A DNA stretch of 64,000 nt from Metaphire vulgaris (GCA_018105865.1 CM030834.1:17855219-17919218); one strand, 5' to 3'; numbered from the stretch's first letter, positions 45,606 through 57,074 are shown. Program-made: numbers and translations. Notes: a model not told the origin generated them from the sequence alone.

Positions 45606-46042
45606 CAGTGGCGTCATTTCACACTTTTCTTGGGGGGCGAGAATTTTTTTAGATTTTTCTTTTCAATTTGTTTTAAAATTTTGAATTTTGTTCAATCTCA
45701 ATTGTCAATTTCTCGACTTTACGAGTTTCCCAAAAAGTTGATGACCTTTTTTTGTTCATCAGCCTTTTTACGATTAGTTACCGGTACTTCAGGTTCTTCC
45801 ACATCAAGCACGAGTTTCCAATGAAGTTGACGACCTTTTTTTGCTCATCAGCCCTTTTTACGATTAGTTACTTTAGGTTACTCGACATCAAGCACTCCTT
45901 CTTTAAGACTTTTTGCCCCCCCCCAACGCAAATGACGTCCATGTTTTTGTTTTTTGTTGCACATTAATACATTATAAATTAATATTTTCATTTCCTTGGG
46001 GGTGGCCACGGCCCCCCGCAGCCCTCCCAAATGACGCCTCTG
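45606..46042. mobile_element. hAT-like MITE (GGCGTCATTT ends)
   Basis: Starts CAGTGGCGTCATTT and ends AAATGACGCCTCTG, with a perfect duplication CAGTCTAA (45598-45605 and 46043-46050). Inside is a direct repeat of GACCTTTTTTTGTTCATCAGC and GACCTTTTTTTGCTCATCAG type (45745 and 45830), a variant of the shared motif. Confidence 0.85.
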
Positions 46043-46199
46043 CAGTCTAATGTAGCTATAGCTATACAAGACCATCTAGTATCCTATAGTCTTGATCGTG
46101 AGGTCTACTTCGCTATGAATGTCTCTTGGCATTTGTGTTGGTATAAGAGGTCATGTGATGTGATATAATAATGTCATAAATTCTTCATTCAATTAGTAA

Positions 46200-46200
46200 T

Positions 46201-46232
<32 letters not shown>

Positions 46233-46261
46233 ATTATTATTATTATTATTATTATTATTAT
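46200..46261. repeat. (AAT)n/(ATT)n palindromic microsatellite
   Basis: AAT triplets convert to ATT triplets midway, so the tract is self-complementary. It is followed by TGATTTAAAGTGGTTTAG, similar to sequence after the AAT tracts at 45310 and 52235. Confidence 0.85.
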
Positions 46262-46679
46262 AACAATAAGAATAACTATATTGTGATTTAAAGTGGTTTA
46301 GATTTTAGAAGGCTAAGTAGGTTTGTGTGAAAACCACTGTAGTATAATGATAGCTATAGTTGTTTCAATAAACAGATTCTGAGCAGCTCTTAAAATTCCG
46401 TCGTTTCGTCAACGACAAACCAGTCACGCGTCGACGGCAACTGAAGTGGCAAAATGATTCATCTACTCGACAACCCAGCGATCTTCGGGTGTGAAATTTC
46501 AATTTCTGTCCACCATTTGACTAATTGTTTCGACTGAAAGAAATCTTTGAAACAGTCGCCGAACGCTAGAAGACAACCCGTTAAAATTAATGTCGCCCTA
46601 GCCGAGCCACAATTCCGCACCAGGGTATGGTGTCGTCAAGCCCGTCGGAACGAATTTTTAGCTGGGGGTGGATTTGATA

Positions 46680-47300
46680 ATTATTGATATGTTTCATGCC
46701 GTTCTTCGGAGTGCAGTGCACCCCCTAAGTTTTTTCAGGGGGCGCAGCTGCACACTCAGGAGGGTCCCGTGCCCCTTATTGAATGCCTGTCCCCACCCCA
46801 TCGACAGAGATATTCTTCTTCCTTTACAGGTTAAATGATTCCGTCTCTTCTCAAAACCCTTCGGTAGAATGCTTTGTTCCCCTGCAGCATCCACCGGCAC
46901 CAATTGACCGATATAACTTAGTTCTAAACTATTAGTTCACACAAAGTTGTCACACAAATCTTAAAAAGAGACTTCTTAAAAATCCCGCCAATTTTCATAT
47001 GTTGCATGGGGGATGGAAATTCCCCCAAAGTGTGAGGACGGAGGTTTTCATCTTGTGAAGAGTGGGAAAACGTAAGGATGACAATTAAATTTTTTGCTTG
47101 CCAGGGCATTGGAGAAGGATAAAAAGTTACGAAGAAGGGTTAAAAAACTACAAATATCAGGATTGCGGATGACCTTTTTTGCTTGTCACCACATTTTAGA
47201 AGGAGAAAACCTTTTATTGCTTGTCGAGATTTTTGGAGACTCAGACCTTCTCCCCCCAAACATTTCAAATCCCCCCAATGTCAAGGTGGCTAGAATAAAC
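46680..47300. other. MITE debris with three internal-motif copies
   Basis: TTTTTTGCTTGCCAGG (47088), GACCTTTTTTGCTTGTCACC (about 47172) and AACCTTTTATTGCTTGTCG (about 47208) occur within 130 bases, without clear inverted ends. No supported gene. It is probably the interior of one or two decayed hAT-like elements. Confidence 0.45.
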
Positions 47301-47528
47301 ACTGACTTGGTGTATTTAAAATTTTAACTTCTGTTGCCTAGATCATGTTTTAGGACGTTTTCATTGCATCGGAATTTTGTGATTGGAATTGGAAATGGTT
47401 TTCGATTTTTCCTTTCCGTTTTTTTCTATCTTGTCCTTCATCCTTGTCCTTGGGGATCAGTCTTGTGGTCTTTGTGCTTTTTGGGCCAGTTAATTCTTGT
47501 CTTTGTCCTCATCCCGGGGGTCAGTTCT

Positions 47529-47932
47529 GGGGCTGTCCATTAATTATGTCAACAATTTTGGGGCAATTTTTGACCTCCTCCCCTTGTCAGCAACTGTCAA
47601 CTTTCATTTACCCCCTATAATTACGTCAACAACTCTTGACCCCCCCTCAAGATCAATGACAGGTCTCAATAACAAGGTTATTATTTTTTGTGGTGATGAC
47701 CATTTTTTCCTTTTTTCCTCATCGAGTGTCAAAATGTGGTGATGATTACCTTTTTGGCCATGCTTTTTTCCATTGTAATAAGTAGTATTCCATGAAATTT
47801 CCTATTTTTTAATTATTTGTAAAAAGTGAAATTGTTGACGTAAACTTCTTTTGACCCCCTCCCCTGTCAACAACTGTCAAACTTTTTCAAACCCCTCCCC
47901 CTAAATTGTTGACGTAATTAATGGACAGCCCC
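47529..47932. mobile_element. DNA transposon relic with about 35-bp inverted ends
   Basis: Left end GGGGCTGTCCATTAATTATG then TCAACAATTT; the right end is its inverse (AAATTGTTGACGTAATTAAT, GGACAGCCCC). A TCT trinucleotide flanks both sides. The interior repeats TTGACCCCC/TGTCAACAAC motifs in both orientations. There is no transposase. Superfamily undecided. Confidence 0.65.
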
Positions 47933-48584
47933 TCTTGTCCTTGTCCTTGGGGTCAGTCCTTTTAACATCACTGCTCTGCTGTAAGCCTAATCCAAGCAAA
48001 TCAAAAGCCGCAGTAAGTAAGGAAGTAAGTAAAATCTCGTAAATTTAGGCCTATATAGAGCTTTTCAAAAGTAGAACAGTATTAGTTGCTCATTCTTATG
48101 CGCTTAATCTTTCTTGAAACAGCCATAGCCCATAAGCAAGGTGGGTTGTCGGCCGGGCAGAAGTCAGTGTGGGCCTACCCATGTGGCTGCGGGGATAGGT
48201 TGAAATGGCTACAGAGGAAACGACTTGGAATACTAAGGAAGGTTTTAAGTTTAGACCTAATTACGGCTTGAGGAGATGGTGATGAAAATGAGGATTCACA
48301 GCTTGTTGTTTGACCATGGCTGCGGAGGAAAGCTGGTGGCGCGTTTTAATAACCAAAATTAATAGGCCGAAGAGCGCACAGCCGTAATTAGAGAGAATAT
48401 TTCAAAGTAATTAGGTCCTCGGGTCTGAACCACCCAGAGAATATTTCAAAGCGTCAAATAAAGATCATTTTAAACATCGAATAATAAAACGACTTCGAAT
48501 AGAATTTTAGACATCGAAAATAAGACGACGACGACGAAACGACGTCGACGACAATCCGTAGAAAGAGCGATTCGAATTTCTTAC

Positions 48585-48743
48585 CTGTGCTGTGATGCCT
48601 GCACTTTGTACCAGGAAGAGTAAAGGTTGATAGGCGGAGGATGTGGTAAATCGACCCAGTTGGACGCAATCGACTGAAAGTTTGTTCTTATTGAAATGAA
48701 AACTTACGACCGTCATGAAACTTAATTTCAAAATGAGAAACAT
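48585..48743 (-). CDS. Candidate first exon of an unidentified gene
   Basis: Starts ATG at 48743 (or the ATG nine codons later) and gives 53 codons (FNKNKLSVDCVQLGRFTTSS, LLFLVQSAGITAQ). It ends at a strong donor, CACAG/GTAAGA, in phase 0. The region is not repetitive, unlike its surroundings. Function unknown; linkage to the exon at 44155-44424 is inferred only from strand and phase. Confidence 0.35.
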
Positions 48744-49213
48744 CGTGGTCAGCTGCTTCGGTCACCGGCAAAGCCTTGCTAGTAATAGGTCTTGCGATCA
48801 CTTATGCAAGTGGCGACTGTAATGATTCGAGATGACGGCTTTGAAGATTTCTACGATATTTCACTAAGCCTAATCGTTTACTCTCTATCCGTTTATGCTC
48901 TATCGGCGTTTGCCTTTAGAAATCCACATCTGCGATTATTCAAAGCCGGTATAGATAGGACTGCCTGACGGACAGACAGACTACCGGTTAATTCCCAGAA
49001 TGGCAGAGTTGTGCGCTGCTATTTGCTGGATGTCTCGTGAGCTGCTTTCAGCTGCGCCTCTTCGCGACGGGGGCACGTATTGGTCAGTCGGTGTGTGGCA
49101 TTTCCTGGTCACTGCTTTCTGACTTGTCCATTCTTTATTATAGCGGGGCTAAGGGGGAACTGTGAAAATTGCAGCCTCTCCCCCACTGGTCTCACCCCAC
49201 CTTCACAAAGGCG

Positions 49214-49501
49214 CAGTGGCGTAGCCAAGGGGCTTTGGGGTTTAAACCCCATTGGCCGCCGAAAACAAAATATTTTTAATGAGTTTCCATGCATTTTTTA
49301 TGTTTTGACGCGACTTTGGGGTCAACCCCTCCCCCTTGACTATAGACGGTAAAGGTTCGAGTAAGAGGCGAGGTCTTTTTTGCTTGTCAGCTAAAAAATT
49401 AAAGTTGATAACGTTTTTTTGCTTGTCAGGATTTTGCAAAAGTTAGTCACGGTAAAAACCAAAAACCAAACCCCCTTCCGGAAATCCTGGCTACGTCACT
49501 G
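49214..49501 (-). mobile_element. hAT-like MITE (CAGTGGCGTAGCC ends), copy B
   Basis: Reversed copy of the element at 44753-45239. Its duplication CAAAGGCG is at 49206-49213; the partner is found intact only at 50009-50016, because another MITE (49507-50005) inserted into it. It contains two GCTTGTCAG motif copies. Confidence 0.85.
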
Positions 49502-49506
49502 CAAAG

Positions 49507-50005
49507 CAGTGTGGTTTCAGTTCTTGACTATTTTTCAGTTTCAGTTACAGTTAAAGTTATTTGAATTATTATTCAGTTATAGTTTCAGTTCAAGTTCTTG
49601 TCATTTTTCAGTTTCAGTTATTTTCCAGTTATTTTCAGTTAATTGCCTTTGAACACATTAGTGAAATTTCGATGTTTTTTCTTAATATGCAATAACTCTA
49701 CTCTTTAATTTTAAGCTCTCGTTGCATGATGTTATCGCTACAATATTGCAAAAAAACTGCAAATTTCGGAAGATCGAGAGCTTCAATGTTTTCACTAGGA
49801 GATCTTTTCTTTGGGTGCTTGACTTCTTAAGTTTGTCGTTTATTTTTCAGTTATTTTAACTATTTCAGTTCTTTATTTTTCAGTTCCAGTTCCAGTTATA
49901 GTTAATGGTAATTTTCAGCTTTAGTTTCAGTTACAGTTAACTGATTGGTTATTTTTCAGTTAACTGATATTTCAGTTTCAGTTACAGTTAACTGAAACCA
50001 CACTG
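49507..50005. mobile_element. hAT-like MITE of TTTCAGTTAACTG repeats, copy C
   Basis: Ends CAGTGTGGTTTCAGTT and AACTGAAACCACACTG. Perfect duplication CTGCAAAG (49499-49506 and 50006-50013), made of the last three bases of copy B and five of its flank. The interior has tandem CAGTTWCAGTTA hexamer-like repeats on both arms. A related copy is at 52636-53409. Confidence 0.88.
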
Positions 50006-50619
50006 CTGCAAAGGCGTATCGTTCGGCTAATTTGAACGAAATTCTGAGATTCTTCCAAGTTTCCAGAAAAGAACCGAATACTCTATGTGCTTTCTTTTCA
50101 TTTTACTTTGACTTTTGTTTGTTATCGATCTGTCAATTTCACGACCTTTAATATACAGCGTACAATGTGTGATAACTTTTAAAAAGCTTTTTATGATATT
50201 ATATTGGCGGCCATGATTGTTACTTTATCATAGGCCTATGGGTCTACATTAGAAATTGGCACAAAGAATATTACGAATTAGGCCTATTAGGCTAAAGCCG
50301 CTGTTTCGTAATTCTTGTCTTGCTTTTAGCTAATGGATGACGAAAGATTTGGCAAATAATCGTGGCCGTCCAGATCAAAGCGCGACTGCGCATTAAGGCC
50401 ACTACCTGGATAATTGAAATGCCAGTTAAATGTTTTTAAATGTAGGCTAATCGCTCTGTCAATGCCGAAAGAAAGACGCATTAGGCGGGCGCCAGGTAAA
50501 AGGTTCTCGTTAGCACGGTTGTAAAAATAGAAGTCGAAATCAAAGAACTTAGACAGGATTCACGGTGTGCTGGCGGCGGCAACGACTTAATTGTACGTTG
50601 TGGACTTTAGGCCTATAAG

Positions 50620-50789
50620 CAGGGTGCGATTTGTGACCTGGAGCAGTGGGGGATATGTCGAGCTTGGGGGATGTAGTTGTTGGGAAATGTAGCAGTGGGG
50701 GGATGTAGTGATGGGGATGTAGCAGTAGGGGGATGCAGTTGGGAAGTGGAGGGGGGATTCCCCCTATCTCCTCTACAAATCGCGCCCTG
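50620..50789. mobile_element. hAT-like MITE with internal minisatellite
   Basis: Ends CAGGGTGCGATTTGT and ACAAATCGCGCCCTG. Perfect duplication CCTATAAG (50612-50619 and 50790-50797). Inside, GGGGGATGTAGTNGT-like units repeat four to five times. Confidence 0.85.
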
Positions 50790-50817
50790 CCTATAAGCCT
50801 ATTTATCGTTCCAGTGT

Positions 50818-51830
50818 GTGTCAAGACATATATGTGAATTGGTTCAAACTGGCAACTGCAACCAAACAAGGAGACTCAATAATATTATTTTATCACTTAC
50901 CTTGAAGCACGCTAGAAGAAATAAACAACAACAACAACAGAAACAACAACAATACATGACATGGAATTACATGGAAGTACATGGAATGCATATAAATAAC
51001 CTCAAATTTGCGGATGACGTGAACGTAATAAACCACAAATATATATTACATACACCTAAGAGAAAATGTACGAACAATCAAAAGAGAAGGAGAAGAAGAA
51101 GAGAATGGGAATGCATATTAACTCCAGCAAAACTAAAATACTGGCATTTGGCCTTAAAAAATTTTCCATTGAAAAATCCAAAAGAAATAGACGGACAAAA
51201 CATCGAAAATGTAGAAGACTATTCGACTATCTTGGAAGTCTCTTGACCTTGGTCAATGACTACAACGAAGAAATCAAGAATATAATTGGAAAGGCTTACG
51301 GAGCTTTCACCAAACTGAAGATTATCTGGAAAAATAAGAAGATAACCAACTTGAAGACTAAACTAAAATTATTCCAAAACTTGCATATTGAGCATTATAT
51401 TATTATATGCATGCTAGACTTGAACTTTAAACAAATAAAATAGCCATATGCCACAATCCACACATTTCAATCCACACATTTGAAATGAAGTGCTACCGAC
51501 CGAAACATCTTAGGAATCAGATGGTTTGACAAGATCAGCAACAAAAGGTAGAACAAAGAATGAGCATAAGAAAGACATCATCCAAACAGTCATTGAAAGG
51601 TAACTCCGACATTTTAGCCATATCTGCAGAATGAGCGACGAAAGACTGAAGAATCATGCTCGAAGTAACGGAAGGCGAAAACATCAGAGGAAGACCACGA
51701 AAAGAATGGATGGACAATATTAAAGAATGGTGCAACATGGACGTATATGAAGCTTACAAAGCCACACAAGACAGAGATGAATGGAAGAGGCGAACTTAAA
51801 TTGCAATAGACACCAACGGGTGGGCCTATT
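50818..51830 (+). pseudogene. Degraded non-LTR retrotransposon, reverse transcriptase C-terminal half
   Basis: The first frame (50818-51246) contains LKFADDVNVI, the FADD catalytic motif of reverse transcriptase. A shifted frame (51066-51443) contains INSSKTKILAFG, DYLGSLLT and IGKAYGAFTKLKIIWKN. A third piece (about 51600-51800) reads RHFSHICRMSDERL and RGRPRKEWMDNI. This is the usual order of a LINE ORF2 tail, broken by frameshifts and stops. An ACA-rich tract interrupts it near 50925. Confidence 0.8.
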
Positions 51831-52094
51831 CCATTGTGTCCATGGAGAAGAATGATGACTGTAATGCACAATAATAAGTAATAACACAATTCTCACTATG
51901 ATCCTGTTTGCTGGCCGTCGGCATTGCTCTCCATCCATGCTGTATTTATATCTGCAAAGAATTATCAATCTTAAAAATAGTAGGCAGAAACTCGCAAACG
52001 ATAGATCTATATATATTACCGAAAAGATGGAAATCCCAAACATTCGAAGCATTTTCAAAAGTTCGACTCTTGTGTAAGTTCTTGCCTCTAGGTA

Positions 52095-52095
52095 C

Positions 52096-52143
<48 letters not shown>

Positions 52144-52160
52144 TAATAATAATAATAAGA

Positions 52161-52233
<73 letters not shown>

Positions 52234-52234
52234 G
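52095..52234. repeat. (AAT)n microsatellite
   Basis: About 45 triplets with two AAATAAT-type interruptions. It is followed by GGACTTTAAGTGATTCAGTA and GTTTCTTCTGTGTTGAAA, a segment also found without a long tract near 35975-36020. Confidence 0.95.
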
Positions 52235-52635
52235 TTGTAGCAATGACTGGACTTTAAGTGATTCAGTAGGGTTTCTTCTGTGTTGAAAGTCACATAGGCC
52301 TAGTTAATTTTACACACTAGTTGCTGGGAATTGAAGCATATATAGTCTCTTACGTAGGAAAATGCAATGACTGCTCTCGGTACAGTTCGTGCACACACGC
52401 AGGTTCAAAATAGCTGTTCAACCGAAGTCAAGTTTGTCAGGATTTCAATTTCTACACTCTACAGGATGAAATGGCACGTCGACTTTTGTACAGATACAGT
52501 CCTTCAATTTAAAACCTGGATGTTGACAACCGATAGAATACAGGGGCGTAGCCAGGAATTTGATTTGGGAGGGTATAAATATGTTGGCTGGGCATAAATC
52601 TTAACTATAAACCACATAAACCACATATAACCACA

Positions 52636-53409
52636 CAGTGTTGTTTCAGTTAACTTTAACTGTAACTGAAATTATCAGTTAACTGAAAAGTAACAAATCA
52701 GTTAACTGCATAGGCGGATTTAGAGTTTAATATTTGGGTAGGCTAGCATTGAGCTCTGGGGGTGCCATCCAGCACGCGACAGACCTGGTGTTGATGGAAA
52801 AATTTTTTGCTTTGGTGAGATTAGTTGGGTAGGTTTAAGCCTACCCTAGCCTTTAATAAAATCCGCTTATGGTTAACTGTAACTGAAACTGTAACTGAAA
52901 AATATCAATAACTGTAACTGTAACTGAAAAATGAATAACTGAAATAGCTAAAATAGCTGAAAAATTATTGTATATATAGTTGCGTTACTTGCGTACTATT
53001 TCTGTTTTTACCCGAGAGATGTCGATATTTGCAATGTTGTAGCGATAACACCATGCAACGCGAACTTCTTTCTTCCTGCTTCCGTCATGATTTGATGGAC
53101 GTTTTGATGGACATGCATATGAAAATATTTACATATCAGTAGATTTTTCAATCAGTTAGAGAGAGCAGGGTGATTGTGTATTAAGAAAAAACGTCGAAAT
53201 TTCATTAATGTGTTCAATGGCGATTAACTGAAAATAACTGAAAAATAGATAACTGTAACTGAAACTGTAACTGAAAAATGACAAAAACTTTAACAGTAAC
53301 TATAAACTATAAAATAAATAATTTTAATTTTAATTTAATTTTAATTATAAATAATTTCAATAACTCTAACTGTAACTGAAAAAAATAATCAATAACTGAA
53401 ACAACACTG
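52636..53409. mobile_element. hAT-like MITE D (CAGTTAACTG repeats), nested in N
   Basis: Ends CAGTGTTGTTTCAGTTA and TAACTGAAACAACACTG. Duplication TAACCACA (52628-52635) and TAACTACA (53410-53417). Same family as 49507-50005. It itself carries a nested element. Confidence 0.82.
52709..52871. mobile_element. hAT-like MITE E, nested in D
   Basis: Ends CATAGGCGGATTTAGAG and AAAATCCGCTTATG. Perfect duplication GTTAACTG (52701-52708 and 52872-52879). Length 163 bases. Confidence 0.85.
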
Positions 53410-54198
53410 TAACTACATGTAAATCACATAAAACCTTTATGGTGTACTGATTGGGGGGGGGTATATATACCCAAAATACCTCCCGTCGCAACGCCTCTGA
53501 TAGACTACCATACAGTCAATGTACTGCGCACTATAGACGCAGCCATAGCCTACCTACTGTACAATGATGTCTTGATTCCTATTTCCGAAAGCTTCTTTCG
53601 GAAAGAATTTATTACAGTCCAGAGACCTGACCACGCACACTGCCTTTGGGCTCGATTCCGGTGTTGGTGGTGTTGACGTGATGCTTAGCGGAATTAGCAG
53701 GCGGAGATATTGAGAAAAGATGCGTGGGGTGAACTGCCAGACGCCAAAAGGCATATAAAGGCAACGTTGATAACTGTCAAAATAACACTGCGTCCTACGG
53801 TGAAGTTCTCATTAAAAATTTCGAACTCCTTATTTAATAGTCATATGTAGGCCTAATGCCTCACTTATTAGAAATCAATCAAGCAAGAAAAAAGGATCGA
53901 AACAGTCAATCATTCGAACAGGAGCCGGAATATATATAGAGGGGAAAAGAATGACACTGGAAGAATCATTTTTCGTTGCCATCACATTCACAGGTTCAAC
54001 TCAGTAAACAACAGTTAGATTCCAGATTTGGAAAATTAATTTTTAAAGAGAATTTTTAAAAAATTGCTGGACTTTCAATTCAATTTTAAATTGAAAAATT
54101 GTTTTATAGTTGTTATATGTGATTTTTGTGGGAAGGAGGACAGATGAGAGAACGCCGCCTCTTACCATTTAGACGACATATGTTGGGATCGACGTCGT

Positions 54199-54688
54199 CA
54201 GTGGCGGTTCCACGCAGGATATTTCTAGGATTGTGAATTTGAAGGGGGTGTCGACCTCAAATTGGGGGGTGTCCGGAGCTAATTAGTATGTATTTTGTAT
54301 GCATACCATTGTCACATTACCAAATTTTGGGGATGTCGACCTCAAATTGCCATTGGAGGCGGGGTGTTGGGGGTTTTAGGGGGTGTAAAAATATCCCTAG
54401 TTCCACGTGAAGGATGAGTGGGGATGCATCCCCACCGGACTTTCAGAGTTACTTTTTTTGCTTGTGAAAACCTATTTTGGGTAAAAGTCTAGTAAAACTA
54501 ACTGGGGATGACCATTTTTGTTTGTCGACCTATTTTTTTCTGTAAAAACGCAGTAAAATTTAAAGCTAAAATTCCCTTTTTCCAGCCTTTTTTGGCAAAG
54601 TTTATTGATTTTTTCTTCTATTTTCATTCCCCACTAACTTTCTATGAATTCATTCATCCCCCACCAAGAAATCCTGGAACCGCCAATG
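54199..54688. mobile_element. hAT-like MITE G (GGCGGTTCCACG ends)
   Basis: Ends CAGTGGCGGTTCCACG and CTGGAACCGCCAATG. Duplication GACGTCGT (54191-54198) and GATGTCGT (54689-54696). Family of 251-506. It hosts a nested element at 54215-54399 and carries the GCTTGTGAAA/GTTTGTCGACC motif variants. Confidence 0.82.
54215..54399. mobile_element. hAT-like MITE H, nested in G
   Basis: Perfect duplication GTTCCACG (54207-54214 and 54400-54407). Ends CAGGATATTTCTAGG and AAAAATATCCCTA. Relatives at 1062-1373 and 54743-55060. Confidence 0.8.
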
Positions 54689-54742
54689 GATGTCGTTTTA
54701 TAGTTCCAGCTCCGCCGGATTGCAAAGAATAAAGCATCGAGG

Positions 54743-55060
54743 ATATTTTTACACCTCCCTAAACCCCCAACACCCTCCCCCAATTTAAAGTCGATACCCC
54801 AAAATTCCTAATCTAACAATGGTATGTACCCTAAATAGCCCCGAACACCCTAAACTCGAAAATTAACGCCCCCAACTTTATTTCTCTGATTATCTTTTTT
54901 TGCTTGTAAGAAGTTTTTGAGATTTGATAAGGTATTTGAAAGATTTCGCTCGTCGCTCAGACTTTTTGTGGATGAGGATTTACTAAAACCCAATCATTGA
55001 TTCATGCTGCTGAACAACGTTTTACCGATGTACATACGCCAAATTCGCAATCCTTGAAAT
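54743..55060. mobile_element. Further copy of the H family
   Basis: Starts AGGATATTTTTACACC and proceeds through AACAATGGTATGTACC to CGCAATCCTTGAAATA. It also contains TTTTTTTGCTTGTAAG, which the short copy H lacks, so this is a longer version. Target duplication not seen. Confidence 0.55.
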
Positions 55061-55203
55061 AACGTACGCTTCTAAAAACGCATCCATGGCCGTTCGTTTC
55101 ACGTGGCCGTTCGCTTTGCGATATGTCCTCCATGACACTTAACGTACGTTATTCAAAAAATTGCCGTCGCCGTTCGCTTATGTCGCCGTGTTTGTCTACC
55201 TAA

Positions 55204-55330
55204 GGTTCCAGAACGACCAATCAGAACGCTTGCAGCCAACCAATCAGAACGCTTGAATGTAACGAGGTTCACACAGCCAACCAATCAGAACGCTCAACAG
55301 CCAACCAATGAGAATGCTTGAAGGTAACAG
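55204..55330. repeat. CCAAT-box array, inverted copy of 30060-30215
   Basis: Four CCAATCAG/CCAATGAG boxes, each within CAGCCAACCAATCAGAACGC or a variant, ending CTTGAAGGTAACAG. Order and spacing follow the URB2-intron copy. Confidence 0.8.
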
Positions 55331-55884
55331 ATTTTATCGTTTAATAATCTTATATAACATTGGGTTTAACTGTCAAACAATGTCGGGATGACTTTTTCAC
55401 ACTTCACTGTAAATTTTAAACACACTCTAAAAAACGCTAGAAATAAATGCAAAATCCATGCATTTCATGCACTCAAAAATATTGGAATATATACACTCCA
55501 GAAGTTTAACAATTATTTGAAAATTGTCGGCGATAAAAATGTCCAGTGTTTGTCTACGTGGCAATCTTCTTATTTCGCAATATTTTCCAAGCGATGCCGA
55601 GGTTGTTAACTTTAGCAGAATAAGAGGTGCGCAGGTCTATAGATTTTATCGTTTAATAATTAATATATAACATTGCAAAATAACTGTATCAAACAATGTC
55701 TCCTATATATTAGTCACTACAGTGTAAATGCAAAGCACTCACAAAATGCATAAATAAAATGTAATGCACTAAAAAAGCGTTGGAATAATTAAAATAGACA
55801 ATGACAACATATTGATCATCCCCAAACCATGCAAGAACGAAACCAAAGTTCAGCTGCAAATCCACTGAGTCGAGATCGCTGGCG

Positions 55885-56125
55885 CAGCCACGAGGGGGAG
55901 GGGCACGGAGGTCCCCCCTATTCGGACTGGGCCCGTTTACGAGATTTGTGCAGATTCGTTGAGTAGTTTGAGAGGGTAGGTAGTATCATGAAATCAAAGA
56001 GAATGCACGAAAGCCGAAAGCACTTGATAGGCTGATCGACGTGTTTTTTGCATTTTTGCTCATCACTTTTTAAATCAAAAATGTCGATTTGCCCCCCCCA
56101 TCTCGGAATCCTTGCTACGCCACTG
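55885..56125. mobile_element. Candidate decayed MITE (GGCGCAGCC / GCTACGCCACTG)
   Basis: Left CTGGCGCAGCCACGAGGG and right CTTGCTACGCCACTG are imperfect inverted ends. No convincing duplication. Confidence 0.4.
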
Positions 56126-56413
56126 GCGGAGAACATCATGCAGCACATCATTTGTAAGACGCTGGAATAGAGATCTCGACGCAGTGGCTGAAGCGACGAC
56201 AATGGTTGACGCAAGGAGGAAAAGAAAGACATGCAGAAAAATGCCTGAAGCTGAGTAACGAAATGAAAAGATTTCCGAGACATCCATCCGTTTGGCAAGG
56301 TCGCTTAAGGAAGAGGCGCCAACTATCGTCTCTCGCAACAAACTGGTGTCACACCTGCTTCTCTCTGGCATGAAGCCATCACACGTGGCCGTTGGTAACT
56401 GCTGGCTAAGCTT

Positions 56414-56414
56414 A

Positions 56415-56467
<53 letters not shown>
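56414..56467. repeat. (GAT)n microsatellite
   Basis: Eighteen GAT triplets. The long open frames on both strands here come from the repeat. Confidence 0.95.
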
Positions 56468-56468
<1 letters not shown>

Positions 56469-56855
56469 GGCAACTTAATTTTCAGATTTTTGCGTTTTGG
56501 GCATTTTGAATGCCTAAATTATGCAGTTATTTGGGTACAAAATGCAAAATGCGTAAATGATAACAAACAAATGTTTCCTCAGTTATACAGCGTATACTCA
56601 TATTTAAAGCAATCAAGGCAAGTTATGTACTAATGCTGTAAATGCAAAAATTTACAATATAATGCTAAGTGTGATTGCGCCTCTGTTACTGCACTTAGGG
56701 CCAATATACTTAGAATTGTTCATTTTGGATGCTCTGCGGTGCTAGAGTTAGGATTAGATTTAAAGACATTGATTATAATTTAGATAAAGATTTAACAAGG
56801 GAAAATTTGTGAGGGTGGTGTCCACCTCTGGTGCCTTCGGTCAAATAGTCGTAGC

Positions 56856-57074
56856 CAGTGGCGTAGCAATATGCTCGGGGGCCCTTGGCGAAAAACGGGC
56901 AGAGACGATCTGAAAAGTTTGCGAAAATGTTGACGACCTTTTTTGCTTGTCGGTCTTTCGATCTTACGACTTTACAACTTTGCGAACAAATTTTTTTGCT
57001 CGGGTCGAGGGCACTTTGCGGGTCGGGGGCCCTTGGCATTTGGCCAGGTTGTCCATGTGGCTGCTACGCCCCGG
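56856..57074. mobile_element. hAT-like MITE (GGCGTAGCA ends)
   Basis: Ends CAGTGGCGTAGCA and TGCTACGCCCCGG. Perfect duplication GTCGTAGC (56848-56855 and 57075-57082). Contains GACGACCTTTTTTGCTTGTC. Confidence 0.85.

Larger units (their letters stand above)
52541..53499. mobile_element. hAT-like MITE N, outer host of two nested insertions
   Basis: Ends CAGGGGCGTAGCCAGGAATT and GTCGCAACGCCTCTG. Duplication ATAGAATA (52533-52540) and ATAGACTA (53500-53507). Without the insertion at 52636-53409 it is about 180 bases, close to its relative at 4667-4860, whose end it matches. Confidence 0.75.
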
